A stretch of DNA of 14,633 nt from positions 1 through 14,633 of the forward strand of contig JAJXVC010000021.1 in assembly GCA_021782295.1 (NCBI GenBank), written 5' to 3'. Position numbers and translations under genes: made by a program. This document shows positions 1-6,529 of the stretch, piece after piece. The DNA is from a bacterium (GTDB taxonomy: Bacteria > Eremiobacterota > Eremiobacteria > Baltobacterales > Baltobacteraceae). Position 1 is the stretch's first letter, and every line of letters begins with the position of its first letter. The notes below the pieces were generated by a model. It saw only the letters and a program-made list of their open reading frames with translations, was not told the origin of the DNA and did no database searches.

Positions 1-54
1 CCCAAAACGTTGCGCGGTTCGCGCGAACTTCGCGCGCCGCTCGTGCGCGCGTAT

Positions 55-83
55 TTGCATAAATCGGAGAAATCCTTTAAGAT
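55..83 (+). promoter_or_regulatory. Candidate sigma70-type promoter of the H1-like gene
   Basis: A TTGCAT hexamer (55-60) and a TAAGAT hexamer (78-83) are separated by exactly 17 nt. They match the TTGACA and TATAAT consensus at 3 and 4 of 6 positions. The surroundings (54-83) are AT-rich compared with the very GC-rich flanks. The implied start near base 90 would give a leader of about 60 nt before the ATG at 152. Seen by eye only. Bases 1-54 hold nothing I can call, only a run rich in CGCG. Confidence 0.45.
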
Positions 84-125
84 GCGTTCAAAGCGCAAGA
101 CAAAATGCGCTATCCACTCTGAAAA

Positions 126-142
126 TCGTCCCCCGGGGACGA
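126..142 (+). promoter_or_regulatory. Perfect 17-nt inverted repeat abutting the Shine-Dalgarno
   Basis: TCGTCCCCCGGGGACGA can fold into a 7-bp stem (126-132 with 136-142) with a CCG loop. Its right arm shares bases 141-142 with the strong Shine-Dalgarno GAGGAGG (141-147), which lies 4 nt before the ATG at 152. If folded, the stem would stack directly against the ribosome-binding site and could modulate translation of the H1-like protein. The inverted repeat is seen directly; the regulatory role is inference. It could equally be a protein-binding operator or chance in GC-rich DNA. Confidence 0.4.
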
Positions 143-151
143 GGAGGATGC

Positions 152-571
152 ATGGAACACGATATGATGGCCAACGGCGAAACGATGGAGAAGAAACCTC
201 GCCGCAAGGCACGCCGTAAAGCCGCCGGAAAGAAAGCCGTCGCCAAGAAGACGACGCGCAAGAAAACCGCCGGACGTAAAAAGGCCACCGCGGGTCGTAA
301 AAAGACTGCGGGTCGTAAGAAGACCGCCGGACGCAAAAAGGCAGCCGGACGCAAAAAGGCAACCGGACGCAAGAAGGCAGCCGGACGCAAAAAGGCAACC
401 GGACGCAAGAAGGCAGCCGGACGCAAAAAGGCAACCGGACGTAAAAAGGCCGCCGGACGCAAAAAGACCGCCGGACGCAAAAAAGCAGCCGGCCGTAAAA
501 AGGCAGCCGCCCCCCGCAAGAAAGCGGCCGGGCGTCGCAAAGTCGGCCGTCCTCGCAAGAAGGCCGCGTAG
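152..571 (+). CDS. Histone H1-like Lys/Arg/Ala-rich repeat protein with C-terminal AT-hook
   Basis: A 139-residue, extremely basic protein. After a short acidic-to-neutral N-terminus (1-13), residues 14-40 are K/R/A-rich. Residues 41-117 contain 13 GRKK units spaced mostly 6 residues apart, with A or T between them. The C-terminus holds G132-R-P-R-K-K, matching the GRP core of an AT-hook. Such Lys/Ala-rich proteins resemble the tails of eukaryotic histone H1 and bacterial H1-like proteins, and are expected to bind DNA or RNA without a fixed fold. The role here (nucleoid compaction) is inferred from composition. The ATG at 152 is chosen because GAGGAGG lies 4 nt upstream; in-frame ATGs at 164 and 167 are too far from it. 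It is a single-gene unit with a candidate promoter and a downstream hairpin, converging on the ABC ATPase genes. Low complexity makes database assignment unreliable. Confidence 0.85.
   Translation: MEHDMMANGETMEKKPRRKARRKAAGKKAVAKKTTRKKTAGRKKATAGRKKTAGRKKTAGRKKAAGRKKATGRKKAAGRKKATGRKKAAGRKKATGRKKAAGRKKTAGRKKAAGRKKAAAPRKKAAGRRKVGRPRKKAA
341..448 (+). repeat. Three tandem 36-nt repeats inside the H1-like gene
   Basis: Units 341-376 and 377-412 are identical at all 36 bases; unit 413-448 differs only near its end (441-448). Each unit encodes two GRKK hexapeptides, one flanked by AA and one by AT. The near identity at silent positions shows expansion by duplication of a 36-nt (2 x 18 nt) unit rather than only selection on protein composition. 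Imperfect 18-nt units continue on both sides. Confidence 0.85.
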
Positions 572-596
572 TAGCTCCGTCTAGGAGTTCTCGGTC

Positions 597-624
597 AAGG
601 GCGCATGCATCGCATGCGCCCTTT
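597..624 (+). terminator. Hairpin terminator between convergent genes, possibly bidirectional
   Basis: AAGGGCGCATGC (597-608) and GCATGCGCCCTT (612-623) form a perfect 12-bp stem with a 3-nt ATC loop. On the plus strand a short TTT (622-624) follows, then CCGTGTGTTG, so the U-tract is weak. It lies 25 nt after the stop of the H1-like gene and 61 nt beyond the stop of the converging ABC ATPase gene, so it may serve both. Bases 625-684 show nothing else. Confidence 0.7.
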
Positions 625-684
625 CCGTGTGTTGTCACGCCGAGTAGATGGGATGACACCGGCGGCCGCGCCGACGCAATGCTG

Positions 685-1677
685 TTAGCGGATCGTGCCG
701 TTCTCGACGGCGTGACAGGCGACCGAATGCCCGACGCCGACTTCGCGCATCGCCGGCTCATCGACCGAGCAGCGATCGAACGCAAACGGACAGCGCGGAT
801 GAAAGCGGCATCCGCTCGGCGGCGCGATCGCCGTCGGGACGTCACCGCTGAGCAGCACGCGCTTCTGCGTTCCCTGCAACGCCGGATCCGGAACGGGAAT
901 CGCCGCAAGCAGTGCCTGCGTGTACGGGTGCAACGGATGCTCGTAGAGCGAACCGCGGTCGGCGATCTCGAAAATTTTCCCGAGATAGAGCACCGCAACG
1001 CGCGTCGAGATGTGCCGAACGACCGAGAGATCGTGCGAAATAAAGAGATAGGTCAACCCTAACCGCTCGCGGAGATCTTCGAGCAGGTTCAGCACCTGCG
1101 CCTGAATCGAGACATCGAGCGCCGAGACCGGTTCATCGCAGACGATGAATTGCGGCTCGACTGCGAGGGCGCGAGCGATGCCGACGCGCTGCCGCTGGCC
1201 GCCCGAGAATTCATTCGGATAGCGGTTGAGATGCGAGGACTGCAGCCCGACCAGGCGCAGCAACTCGACGGTCCGTTCCATCCGCGCCTTCCCTTTGGCA
1301 ATCCCATGGATTGCGAGCGGTTCGCTGACGATCTCCCCGATCGTCATACGCGGGTTGAGGCTGCCATAAGGATCTTGGAAGATAATCTGCATGCGGCGAC
1401 GGAGCGTGCGTGTCTGCCGCGCGGAGATATCGCTGATATCGCGCCCTTCGAAACGGATCGTGCCGGAGGTCGCGGGGAGCAGTTTGAGGACCATGCGCCC
1501 GATCGTGGTTTTCCCCGATCCCGATTCGCCGACGAGCCCCAACGTCTCACCCTTGCGGACGCTGAAACTCACGCCGTCGACCGCTTTGACGTCGGCAACA
1601 TGTCGGCCGAAAACGCCGGCATTCACGGGAAAATACTTTTTGAGGTCGGTTACCTCGAGCAAAGGTTCGTCGGTCAT
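685..1677 (-). CDS. OppF/DppF-type peptide ABC transporter ATP-binding protein
   Basis: A 330-residue ABC ATPase of the oligopeptide/dipeptide (nickel) importer family, acting at the cytoplasmic face of the membrane. Visible motifs: Walker A G50-ESGSGKT, Q-loop Q101 ([10 protein letters not shown], typical of OppF/DppF), signature S158-GGQRQR, Walker B ending in D181-E182, and switch H215 (SHDLS). The C-terminal oligopeptide-binding-family region has P287[11 protein letters not shown], with two Cys (C290, C296) followed by C303 and C321. The start at 1677 is chosen because its ATG overlaps the TGA of the upstream ATPase gene (ATGA, 4 nt), which implies translational coupling. In-frame sequence upstream lacks family similarity. 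All catalytic residues are intact and the length is usual. No permease or substrate-binding gene follows before the convergent H1-like gene. The substrate cannot be told. Confidence 0.93.
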   Translation of the reverse strand: MTDEPLLEVTDLKKYFPVNAGVFGRHVADVKAVDGVSFSVRKGETLGLVGESGSGKTTIGRMVLKLLPATSGTIRFEGRDISDISARQTRTLRRRMQIIFQDPYGSLNPRMTIGEIVSEPLAIHGIAKGKARMERTVELLRLVGLQSSHLNRYPNEFSGGQRQRVGIARALAVEPQFIVCDEPVSALDVSIQAQVLNLLEDLRERLGLTYLFISHDLSVVRHISTRVAVLYLGKIFEIADRGSLYEHPLHPYTQALLAAIPVPDPALQGTQKRVLLSGDVPTAIAPPSGCRFHPRCPFAFDRCSVDEPAMREVGVGHSVACHAVENGTIR

Positions 1678-2663
1678 TGCGCCGCACCGACGGGAACGAG
1701 CGCTTCGGTGCAACGCCAGCAACGAGCGAGGTGGCCACCGCCGAGATCGGTGACGGGAACCGGCTTATCGCACTGCTCGAGCCGATAGGTACAGCGGGGT
1801 GCAAACGCACAGCCCGGCGGCATGCGATGGAGATTCGGCGGTTGCCCGGGAATCGGTTTCAGACGCGCATTCGCCGGTGCATCGAGCCGCGGAAGCGAGG
1901 CGAGCAGCCCTTGCGTGTACGGCATCTTCGGGTCGTTAAAGATCTGTTTTGCGTCGCCGTACTCCGCCATGTTTCCGCCGTACATCACCAAGACGTCTTT
2001 ACAGGTCTCGGCGACCACGCCGAGGTCGTGCGTAATGAGGATAATCGCCGCTCCTGTTTCGCGTTGGAGTTCGTTCATCAATTCGAGAACCTGCGCCTGA
2101 ATCGTCACGTCGAGCGCCGTCGTCGGTTCGTCGGCGATCAGCAACTGTGGGTTACAGGAGAGCGCCATTGCAATCATCGCTCGCTGGCGCATGCCGCCGG
2201 AGAACTGGTGCGGGTAATCGTCGACGCGCTTTTCCGGCGAGGGGATGCGCACTTTCCGCAGCATCTCGATTGCCGTGTCGCGGGCCTCGCGGCGATTCCG
2301 ACCGAGGTGCAGCCGCACGACTTCGGCGATCTGTTCGCCGATGGTCAGAACCGGGTTCAGCGAGGTCATCGGATCTTGAAAGATCATCGCGATGCGGTGT
2401 CCGCGCACGTGGCGCATCTCTTCATCGCGAAGTTTCAGAAGATCGCGCCCCTCAAAAAAAATCTCTCCGGATTCAATACGCCCCGGTCGATCGATCAAGC
2501 GCATGATCGAGAGCGAGGTAACCGATTTACCCGAACCGGATTCACCGACGATGCCGAGCGTCTGCCCGGCATCGAGAGAGAACGAAAGGCCGTTGACGGC
2601 GGTTATCGTTCCGTCCTCGGTCTTAAATGTCGTGCGAAGGTTGCGTACCTCGAGCAGCGCCAT
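1674..2663 (-). CDS. OppD/DppD-type peptide ABC transporter ATP-binding protein
   Basis: A 329-residue ABC ATPase, the natural partner of the OppF-type protein encoded next; in this family the two form the heterodimeric motor of a peptide or nickel importer. Visible motifs: Walker A G40-ESGSGKS, Q-loop Q96 ([10 protein letters not shown], typical of OppD/DppD), signature S155-GGMRQR, Walker B ending in D178-E179, switch H212 (THDLGVV), and the C-terminal P282-PGCAFAPRC region with further Cys at 298, 315 and 318. The open frame extends to 2927, but the extra 88 residues are Arg-rich and overlap secG antiparallel in style, so the ATG at 2663 (start MALLEVRNL, the usual family start) is preferred. 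It lies 11 nt after the secG stop with only a weak Shine-Dalgarno, suggesting co-transcription with secG. No permease genes are seen on either side. Confidence 0.93.
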   Translation of the reverse strand: MALLEVRNLRTTFKTEDGTITAVNGLSFSLDAGQTLGIVGESGSGKSVTSLSIMRLIDRPGRIESGEIFFEGRDLLKLRDEEMRHVRGHRIAMIFQDPMTSLNPVLTIGEQIAEVVRLHLGRNRREARDTAIEMLRKVRIPSPEKRVDDYPHQFSGGMRQRAMIAMALSCNPQLLIADEPTTALDVTIQAQVLELMNELQRETGAAIILITHDLGVVAETCKDVLVMYGGNMAEYGDAKQIFNDPKMPYTQGLLASLPRLDAPANARLKPIPGQPPNLHRMPPGCAFAPRCTYRLEQCDKPVPVTDLGGGHLARCWRCTEALVPVGAAQ

Positions 2664-2674
2664 CGCGGAGTCGG

Positions 2675-3076
2675 CTAGATTCCGGTGAGCGCGAGAATCG
2701 TCATCGAGGCGACGAACAGCACCGCGACGATTCCCGTAACGCGCGCGAGTTGTTCGTCCATGCCGAGACGACCGCGATACGATGACTCGACCTTCCCGCC
2801 GATCGTACCGGAGAGCCCCTCGTTCTTCGTCGTTTGCATCGCCAACAGGACGATCAGCGCAATCGCGGCGAGTACCGCGAGCCCGGCGACCCCGTGCGTC
2901 AGCCAACTTGCATGTTGCTGGAACCACGTATGCGGTGCGATAGCGGCAGGCACGCTCTGAACGGGCTGCGCTGCGAGCGGATTCGGCACCGTCGTCGCTC
3001 GTGCGAGCGGAGCGGCGTGTTGGGTTGCGGCACCTGCAGCTTGAAGCGGGTGCGTTGTGGCGGCACTAGCTGGCAT
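2675..3076 (-). CDS. secG: Protein translocase subunit SecG with long N-terminal extension
   Basis: A 133-residue SecG, the small accessory membrane subunit of the SecYEG protein-export channel. There are two hydrophobic helices at about 61-80 and 112-130. Between them lies the conserved SecG loop, with the pattern Q81-TTKNEGLSG and GG at 93-94, then a basic stretch and L110-ARVT. SecG proteins are usually about 70-110 residues; here residues 1-55 form an extra Pro/Ala-rich segment with low complexity. The ATG at 3076 has GGAG 11 nt upstream, a little far. An in-frame GTG at codon 42 would remove most of the extension, so the true start should be checked. The gene follows dxs by 44 nt in the same direction with no terminator between, and precedes the ABC ATPase pair by 11 nt, so all four may share a transcript. 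Confidence 0.85.
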   Translation of the reverse strand: MPASAATTHPLQAAGAATQHAAPLARATTVPNPLAAQPVQSVPAAIAPHTWFQQHASWLTHGVAGLAVLAAIALIVLLAMQTTKNEGLSGTIGGKVESSYRGRLGMDEQLARVTGIVAVLFVASMTILALTGI

Positions 3077-3120
3077 GAAAAATCAAACTCCCTGTGAGGG
3101 TTGTACGGCTCAGGATTCTA

Positions 3121-5022
3121 TCACGGGACGGTAGCCCCTACAAGGCAGGCGGCTATTCGCCGCGCGAGCGCCCGTGCGTCGAGGCCGACCGCGCTCCGCT
3201 GCCGTGCCTGGGAATCGGCCTGCAAAAAGGTTTCCCCTACGCCGATCCGCTCGACCGGGACCTGTACCCCAGCATCGGCGAGCGCCTCGAGTACCGCCGA
3301 GCCGAAGCCGCCGGCGAGACTGTGCTCCTCCAACGTGATCAGCAAATCGTGGGTGCGGGCGCAAGCGACGAGCGCCTCGCGATCGAGCGGCGCGACGAAG
3401 CGAGCGTTGAAGATCGTCGGCAACGCGTCGCGCAGATCGCCGTACTCACCGCTCTCCAGCAGCGCATAGGCGTCGATGGCGACGTCGAGGGTGTTCCCGA
3501 GCGCGAAGATCGCAACGCCGTTCCCGGCGCGGAGTAATTCGCTCTTTCCCCGTTCGATCGGCGCGGGCGGGTCGATCGCGCGCCCGGAGCTCGAACCGCG
3601 AGGATAGCGAATCGCCACCGGTCCTTCGCAATCCAGCGCAAACTCCAGCATCGAATGCAGTTCTTCTTCGCAGCGCGGCGCGAGAATCGTCACATTCGGC
3701 AGCGTGCGCAGATACGCGATATCGTAGAGCCCCATATGCGTCGGGCCGTCGTCGCCGACGACGCCTGCCCGGTCGAGTGCGAAGATCACCGGCAACCCTT
3801 GGACCGCAACATCGTGAACGATCTGATCGTACGCGCGTTGCAAAAACGTTGAATAGATCGCACAGACCGGGCGCAACCCGTCCGCCGCCGCGCCGGCGGC
3901 AAAGCAGACGGCATGCGCCTCGGCGATGCCGACATCGAAATAGCGCTCCGGAAAACGCTGCGCGAATTTCGTCAGCTTCGTTCCGTCGGGCATCGCTGCC
4001 GTGATCGCAATCACCCGTTCGTCACGCTCTGCAACCGCGATCAGCGCGTCGGCAAAGGCGTCGGAGAACGTCGGCCGAGCATCTTCTTTGATCTCGAGTT
4101 TTCCGTTCTCGATATCGAAGGCACCGCAACCGTGGAAAGTCCGCGCATCGCGCTCGGCAGGCTCGTAGCCCTTTCCTTTCACCGTGCGAACGTGCACCAG
4201 CACCGGCCCACCGATCCCGATTGCGGAGTGCAGTGCCGTCTCGAGCGTTTCGAGATGGTGCCCGTCGAACGGACCGAGATAACGGAAGCCGAGCTCTTCG
4301 AAAATCACCGCGGTCTTCTCTGCGGGCGCGACGAAACGCACCGCGGCGACCTCTGCGCTCGCGATCGCCTTGCGCGCGGTTCCGCCGAACGGCAGATGGT
4401 GCAGCACATCTTTTGCTTTTTCGCGCGCGTAATTCACGAGCGGTTTGCTGCGAAGCACCGAAAGATACGAGGCAATCGAGCCGACGTTCGGTGCGATCGA
4501 CATCTCGTTATCGTTGAGGACGACGATGAGATTACTCTGAAGTTGACCGGCGTTATTGAGCGCCTCGTAGGCAAGCCCGCCGGTGAGTGCACCGTCGCCG
4601 ATAACCGCGACAACGCGTTCGCCGCCGCCGCGTTGGTCGCGCGCAATCGCCATCCCTAACGCGGCGGAGACCGACGTACTGGCGTGCCCGGCCCCGAAAG
4701 CATCGTACGGCGACTCGGCCCGCATCATAAAGCCCGAGATGCCCCCGCCCCGGCGCAGAGTAGAAAAGCGGTCGCGACGACCGGTAAGAATTTTATGGAC
4801 GTAGCTTTGATGGCTGACATCCCAGAGAATTTTATCGTTCGGCGCGTCGAAGACGCGATGGAGCGCGAGCGTGAGTTCGACGACCCCAAGATTCGGCGCA
4901 AGGTGCCCGCCGTTGCGCGAGCAGGTGACGACCAGCAGGTCGCGGATCTCCCGCGCGAGCCGCGCGAGGGCGTCGCGGTCGAGCCCCTTGAGATCGGCGG
5001 GGGAGTTGATTTTTTCGAGCAT
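3121..5022 (-). CDS. dxs: 1-deoxy-D-xylulose-5-phosphate synthase
   Basis: A 633-residue thiamine-diphosphate enzyme that condenses pyruvate and glyceraldehyde 3-phosphate to DXP, the first step of the MEP pathway to isoprenoids (also feeding thiamine and pyridoxal synthesis). Visible features: the substrate-site G38-GH at the N-terminus, S70-HQSYVHK, the ThDP/Mg motif G142-DG with N170-DNEMSI, the catalytic-Glu region V364-GIAEAHAV (E368), Y390-STFLQRAYDQ, and D425-GPTHMG with R439-TLPN. The length is that of a complete enzyme and no key residue appears lost. The ATG at 5022 has only a weak AGAAG 8 nt upstream. It is the first gene of a possible dxs-secG-ABC ATPase unit and is divergent from the PAP2-like gene. 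Isoprenoid supply to the undecaprenyl carrier would link it loosely to the cell-wall genes nearby. Confidence 0.97.
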   Translation of the reverse strand: MLEKINSPADLKGLDRDALARLAREIRDLLVVTCSRNGGHLAPNLGVVELTLALHRVFDAPNDKILWDVSHQSYVHKILTGRRDRFSTLRRGGGISGFMMRAESPYDAFGAGHASTSVSAALGMAIARDQRGGGERVVAVIGDGALTGGLAYEALNNAGQLQSNLIVVLNDNEMSIAPNVGSIASYLSVLRSKPLVNYAREKAKDVLHHLPFGGTARKAIASAEVAAVRFVAPAEKTAVIFEELGFRYLGPFDGHHLETLETALHSAIGIGGPVLVHVRTVKGKGYEPAERDARTFHGCGAFDIENGKLEIKEDARPTFSDAFADALIAVAERDERVIAITAAMPDGTKLTKFAQRFPERYFDVGIAEAHAVCFAAGAAADGLRPVCAIYSTFLQRAYDQIVHDVAVQGLPVIFALDRAGVVGDDGPTHMGLYDIAYLRTLPNVTILAPRCEEELHSMLEFALDCEGPVAIRYPRGSSSGRAIDPPAPIERGKSELLRAGNGVAIFALGNTLDVAIDAYALLESGEYGDLRDALPTIFNARFVAPLDREALVACARTHDLLITLEEHSLAGGFGSAVLEALADAGVQVPVERIGVGETFLQADSQARQRSAVGLDARALARRIAACLVGATVP

Positions 5023-5130
5023 ATCGCGCGCTTCTAATTCGTGAACGGTATCGGCAAGCCCCGGCGGGGCGCCCCTGCTTTAGAAACGCACGCGGAGGGA
5101 GGAGGGTTCGCTAGGTCGCATTTCGGCGGG
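5023..5130. promoter_or_regulatory. Divergent intergenic region, dxs / PAP2-like gene
   Basis: If the PAP2-like gene starts at 5131, this 108-nt stretch must hold both promoters. I see no convincing -35/-10 pair on either strand. It contains nested GC palindromes: GCCCC GGC GGGGC (5058-5070), immediately followed by GCCCC so that GGGGCGCCCC (5066-5075) is also palindromic. These would lie in the dxs leader. A purine-rich GGAGGGAGGAGGG run (about 5095-5106) lies 24 nt before the 5131 GTG, too far for a normal Shine-Dalgarno. Confidence 0.3.
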
Positions 5131-5775
5131 GTGATCGACCCCTCGGTACATCTGCTCCCCAAACGCACCAGGAACGTCTGGCGCGATCTCGCGCGTATCC
5201 TCTCGACGATTTTCAATCCATTTCTCTGCGCCCTGGCGCTCTTCGTCATTCTGTCGAGCCAGACGGCGCGCTCGACGGTCGAGTTCTGGAAGCTGCTCTT
5301 CCTCTCCACCACCTTCACCTCGCTGTTGCCGATGCTGTACGTGTTCTGGCTCTATGCAAGCGACCGCATCTCCGACCTCGACATGTCGCAGCGTCGCGAA
5401 CGTGAATCGGTGCTCTCGGCCTTCACGCTTGCGTATGCACTCGGATTGATCGTGCTGTGGGCCGCTCATGCGCCGATGCTGATGCGCGCCGCACTCGCCG
5501 GATATGCCGTCTCGGGGGCGATCATTCAGGTGATCACGCGCTACTGGAAGATCAGCACGCATGCGCTGGCGATCTCCGCTGCACTCACCGTCGTCGTCTT
5601 TCTCGACGGCAGTTCGCCGTTGCCGTTTCTCGTGCTCATCCCGATGGTCGGATGGGCGCGCGTCTATCTACGCGCGCATACGCTCGCGCAGGTGATCGGC
5701 GGATCGGTGCTCGGTATCGCAAGCGTCACCGTGCTGTTCGATCTCTTCCATATTCCAAACGCACTGCTTCACTAG
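5131..5775 (+). CDS. PAP2-like (phosphatidic acid phosphatase-related) integral membrane protein
   Basis: From the GTG at 5131, a 214-residue protein with about six hydrophobic helices (roughly 22-43, 55-75, 94-112, 119-136, 143-173, 187-204). The C-terminal half has PAP2-superfamily traces: S142-TH resembles the SGH motif, and R177-X5-H183-X3-Q187 resembles R-X5-H-X3-D with Asp replaced by Gln. PAP2 enzymes dephosphorylate lipid or polyprenyl phosphates at the membrane. Whether this one is catalytic is uncertain because of the Asp to Gln change. The frame stays open up to a GTG at 5041 (244 residues), but that codon is 18 nt from the dxs start, has no Shine-Dalgarno, and the added 30 residues look like non-coding intergenic sequence. 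The 5131 start is therefore preferred without strong evidence. It is divergent from dxs and overlaps the murI 3' end by 50 nt tail-to-tail. Confidence 0.72.
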   Translation: MIDPSVHLLPKRTRNVWRDLARILSTIFNPFLCALALFVILSSQTARSTVEFWKLLFLSTTFTSLLPMLYVFWLYASDRISDLDMSQRRERESVLSAFTLAYALGLIVLWAAHAPMLMRAALAGYAVSGAIIQVITRYWKISTHALAISAALTVVVFLDGSSPLPFLVLIPMVGWARVYLRAHTLAQVIGGSVLGIASVTVLFDLFHIPNALLH

Positions 5776-6526
5776 TTCGCGCGGAGTCCGCACCGAGCAT
5801 CATCTCGAGTTGCGCGGCGAAGCGCGCCCCGTCGCCGGTGGTGACGCAACGCGTGCGGCCGCTCCCGCGCGGTGTACCGGCCTCGATCGCGAGCGCAACC
5901 GCCCGTTCGGCTTGGACGAGCGCCGGATCGATGCGCTCCACCTTCGGGCCGAGCACCGCCGCAAAATGCGCGTCGAGAACCGGGAAATGGGTGCAGGCGA
6001 ACAGCACCGCTTCGCACGTAGCGGGAACGCGTTCGCAGACCTCCGCAACAGCGTTACGCGCGCGCTCGCCCTCGATCTCGCCCGCTTCCACGAGCGGCAC
6101 GAGTGCGGGTGCGGCGATCTCGACAACCTGCATGCCGGGGGCGCGCGCACGCAGGGCGTGGCCGTAGGCGCCGGTCCGCACGGTCGCCGCGGTCGCGATC
6201 ACCGCAATATCGCGCAGCCCGCGCCGCGTCACGGCGAGCGCCGCCGACTCGATGAGGTCGAGAATGCGCACGCCGGCTTTCGGCCAGCCGTGGCGCTGCG
6301 CGACCGCGCACGACGTGTTGCACGCCATCACGATTGCATCTGCGCCGGCCGCCTCCAACCATGCGACGTTGGCGTGCAGGAGCGCGACGAGCTCTTCTTC
6401 GCTCCGATCCCCGTACGGCACGTGTGCCTGGTCGGCAAGAAAGACGATCTCTTCGTCGGGAAGCGCCGCGCGAACGGCTCGAAGCACGGTTAATCCGCCG
6501 AGCCCGGAATCAAAAAGCCCCAGCAT
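5726..6526 (-). CDS. murI: Glutamate racemase
   Basis: A 266-residue cofactor-independent racemase that converts L- to D-glutamate for peptidoglycan stem peptides, in the cytoplasm. The family motifs are present: F5-DSGLGGLTV with D6-S7, V36-PYG, A68-CNT carrying catalytic C69, and A177-CTHFP carrying catalytic C178 and H180. Length is typical. The ATG at 6526 starts the canonical MLGLFDSG and lies 3 nt after the amidase stop, so translation is probably coupled; no clear Shine-Dalgarno is seen. It is the last gene of the minus-strand envelope series. Its final 50 nt (5726-5775) overlap the end of the convergent PAP2-like gene, leaving no space for a terminator between them. In other lineages murI is also found close to GerMN and amidase genes, consistent with a shared cell-wall role. 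Confidence 0.96.
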   Translation of the reverse strand: MLGLFDSGLGGLTVLRAVRAALPDEEIVFLADQAHVPYGDRSEEELVALLHANVAWLEAAGADAIVMACNTSCAVAQRHGWPKAGVRILDLIESAALAVTRRGLRDIAVIATAATVRTGAYGHALRARAPGMQVVEIAAPALVPLVEAGEIEGERARNAVAEVCERVPATCEAVLFACTHFPVLDAHFAAVLGPKVERIDPALVQAERAVALAIEAGTPRGSGRTRCVTTGDGARFAAQLEMMLGADSARTSEAVRLEYGRDRTAR

Positions 6527-6529
6527 ATC

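Noticed and set aside
88..558. Long minus-strand open frame with FLRP-type repeats opposite the H1-like gene
   Set aside because: It is the antisense reading of the tandem repeats. The plus strand has a strong Shine-Dalgarno, a promoter candidate and a sensible product, while this frame has none.
625..684. Possible small RNA or promoter between the convergent genes
   Set aside because: No -10/-35 pair and no structure beyond the terminator hairpin already described.
1677..2678. 333-codon plus-strand open frame opposite the OppD-type gene
   Set aside because: Arg/His-rich translation without domains, caused by strong GC bias at third positions; the opposite strand has an intact ABC ATPase.
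2664..2927. 88-residue N-terminal extension of the OppD-type ATPase
   Set aside because: It lies entirely over secG in another frame and is Arg/Asp-rich without homology; the family start is at 2663.
5041..5130. 30-residue N-terminal extension of the PAP2-like protein from GTG 5041
   Set aside because: No Shine-Dalgarno, only 18 nt from the dxs start, and a Gly/Arg-rich sequence that looks non-coding. Not excluded, but less likely than the GTG at 5131.
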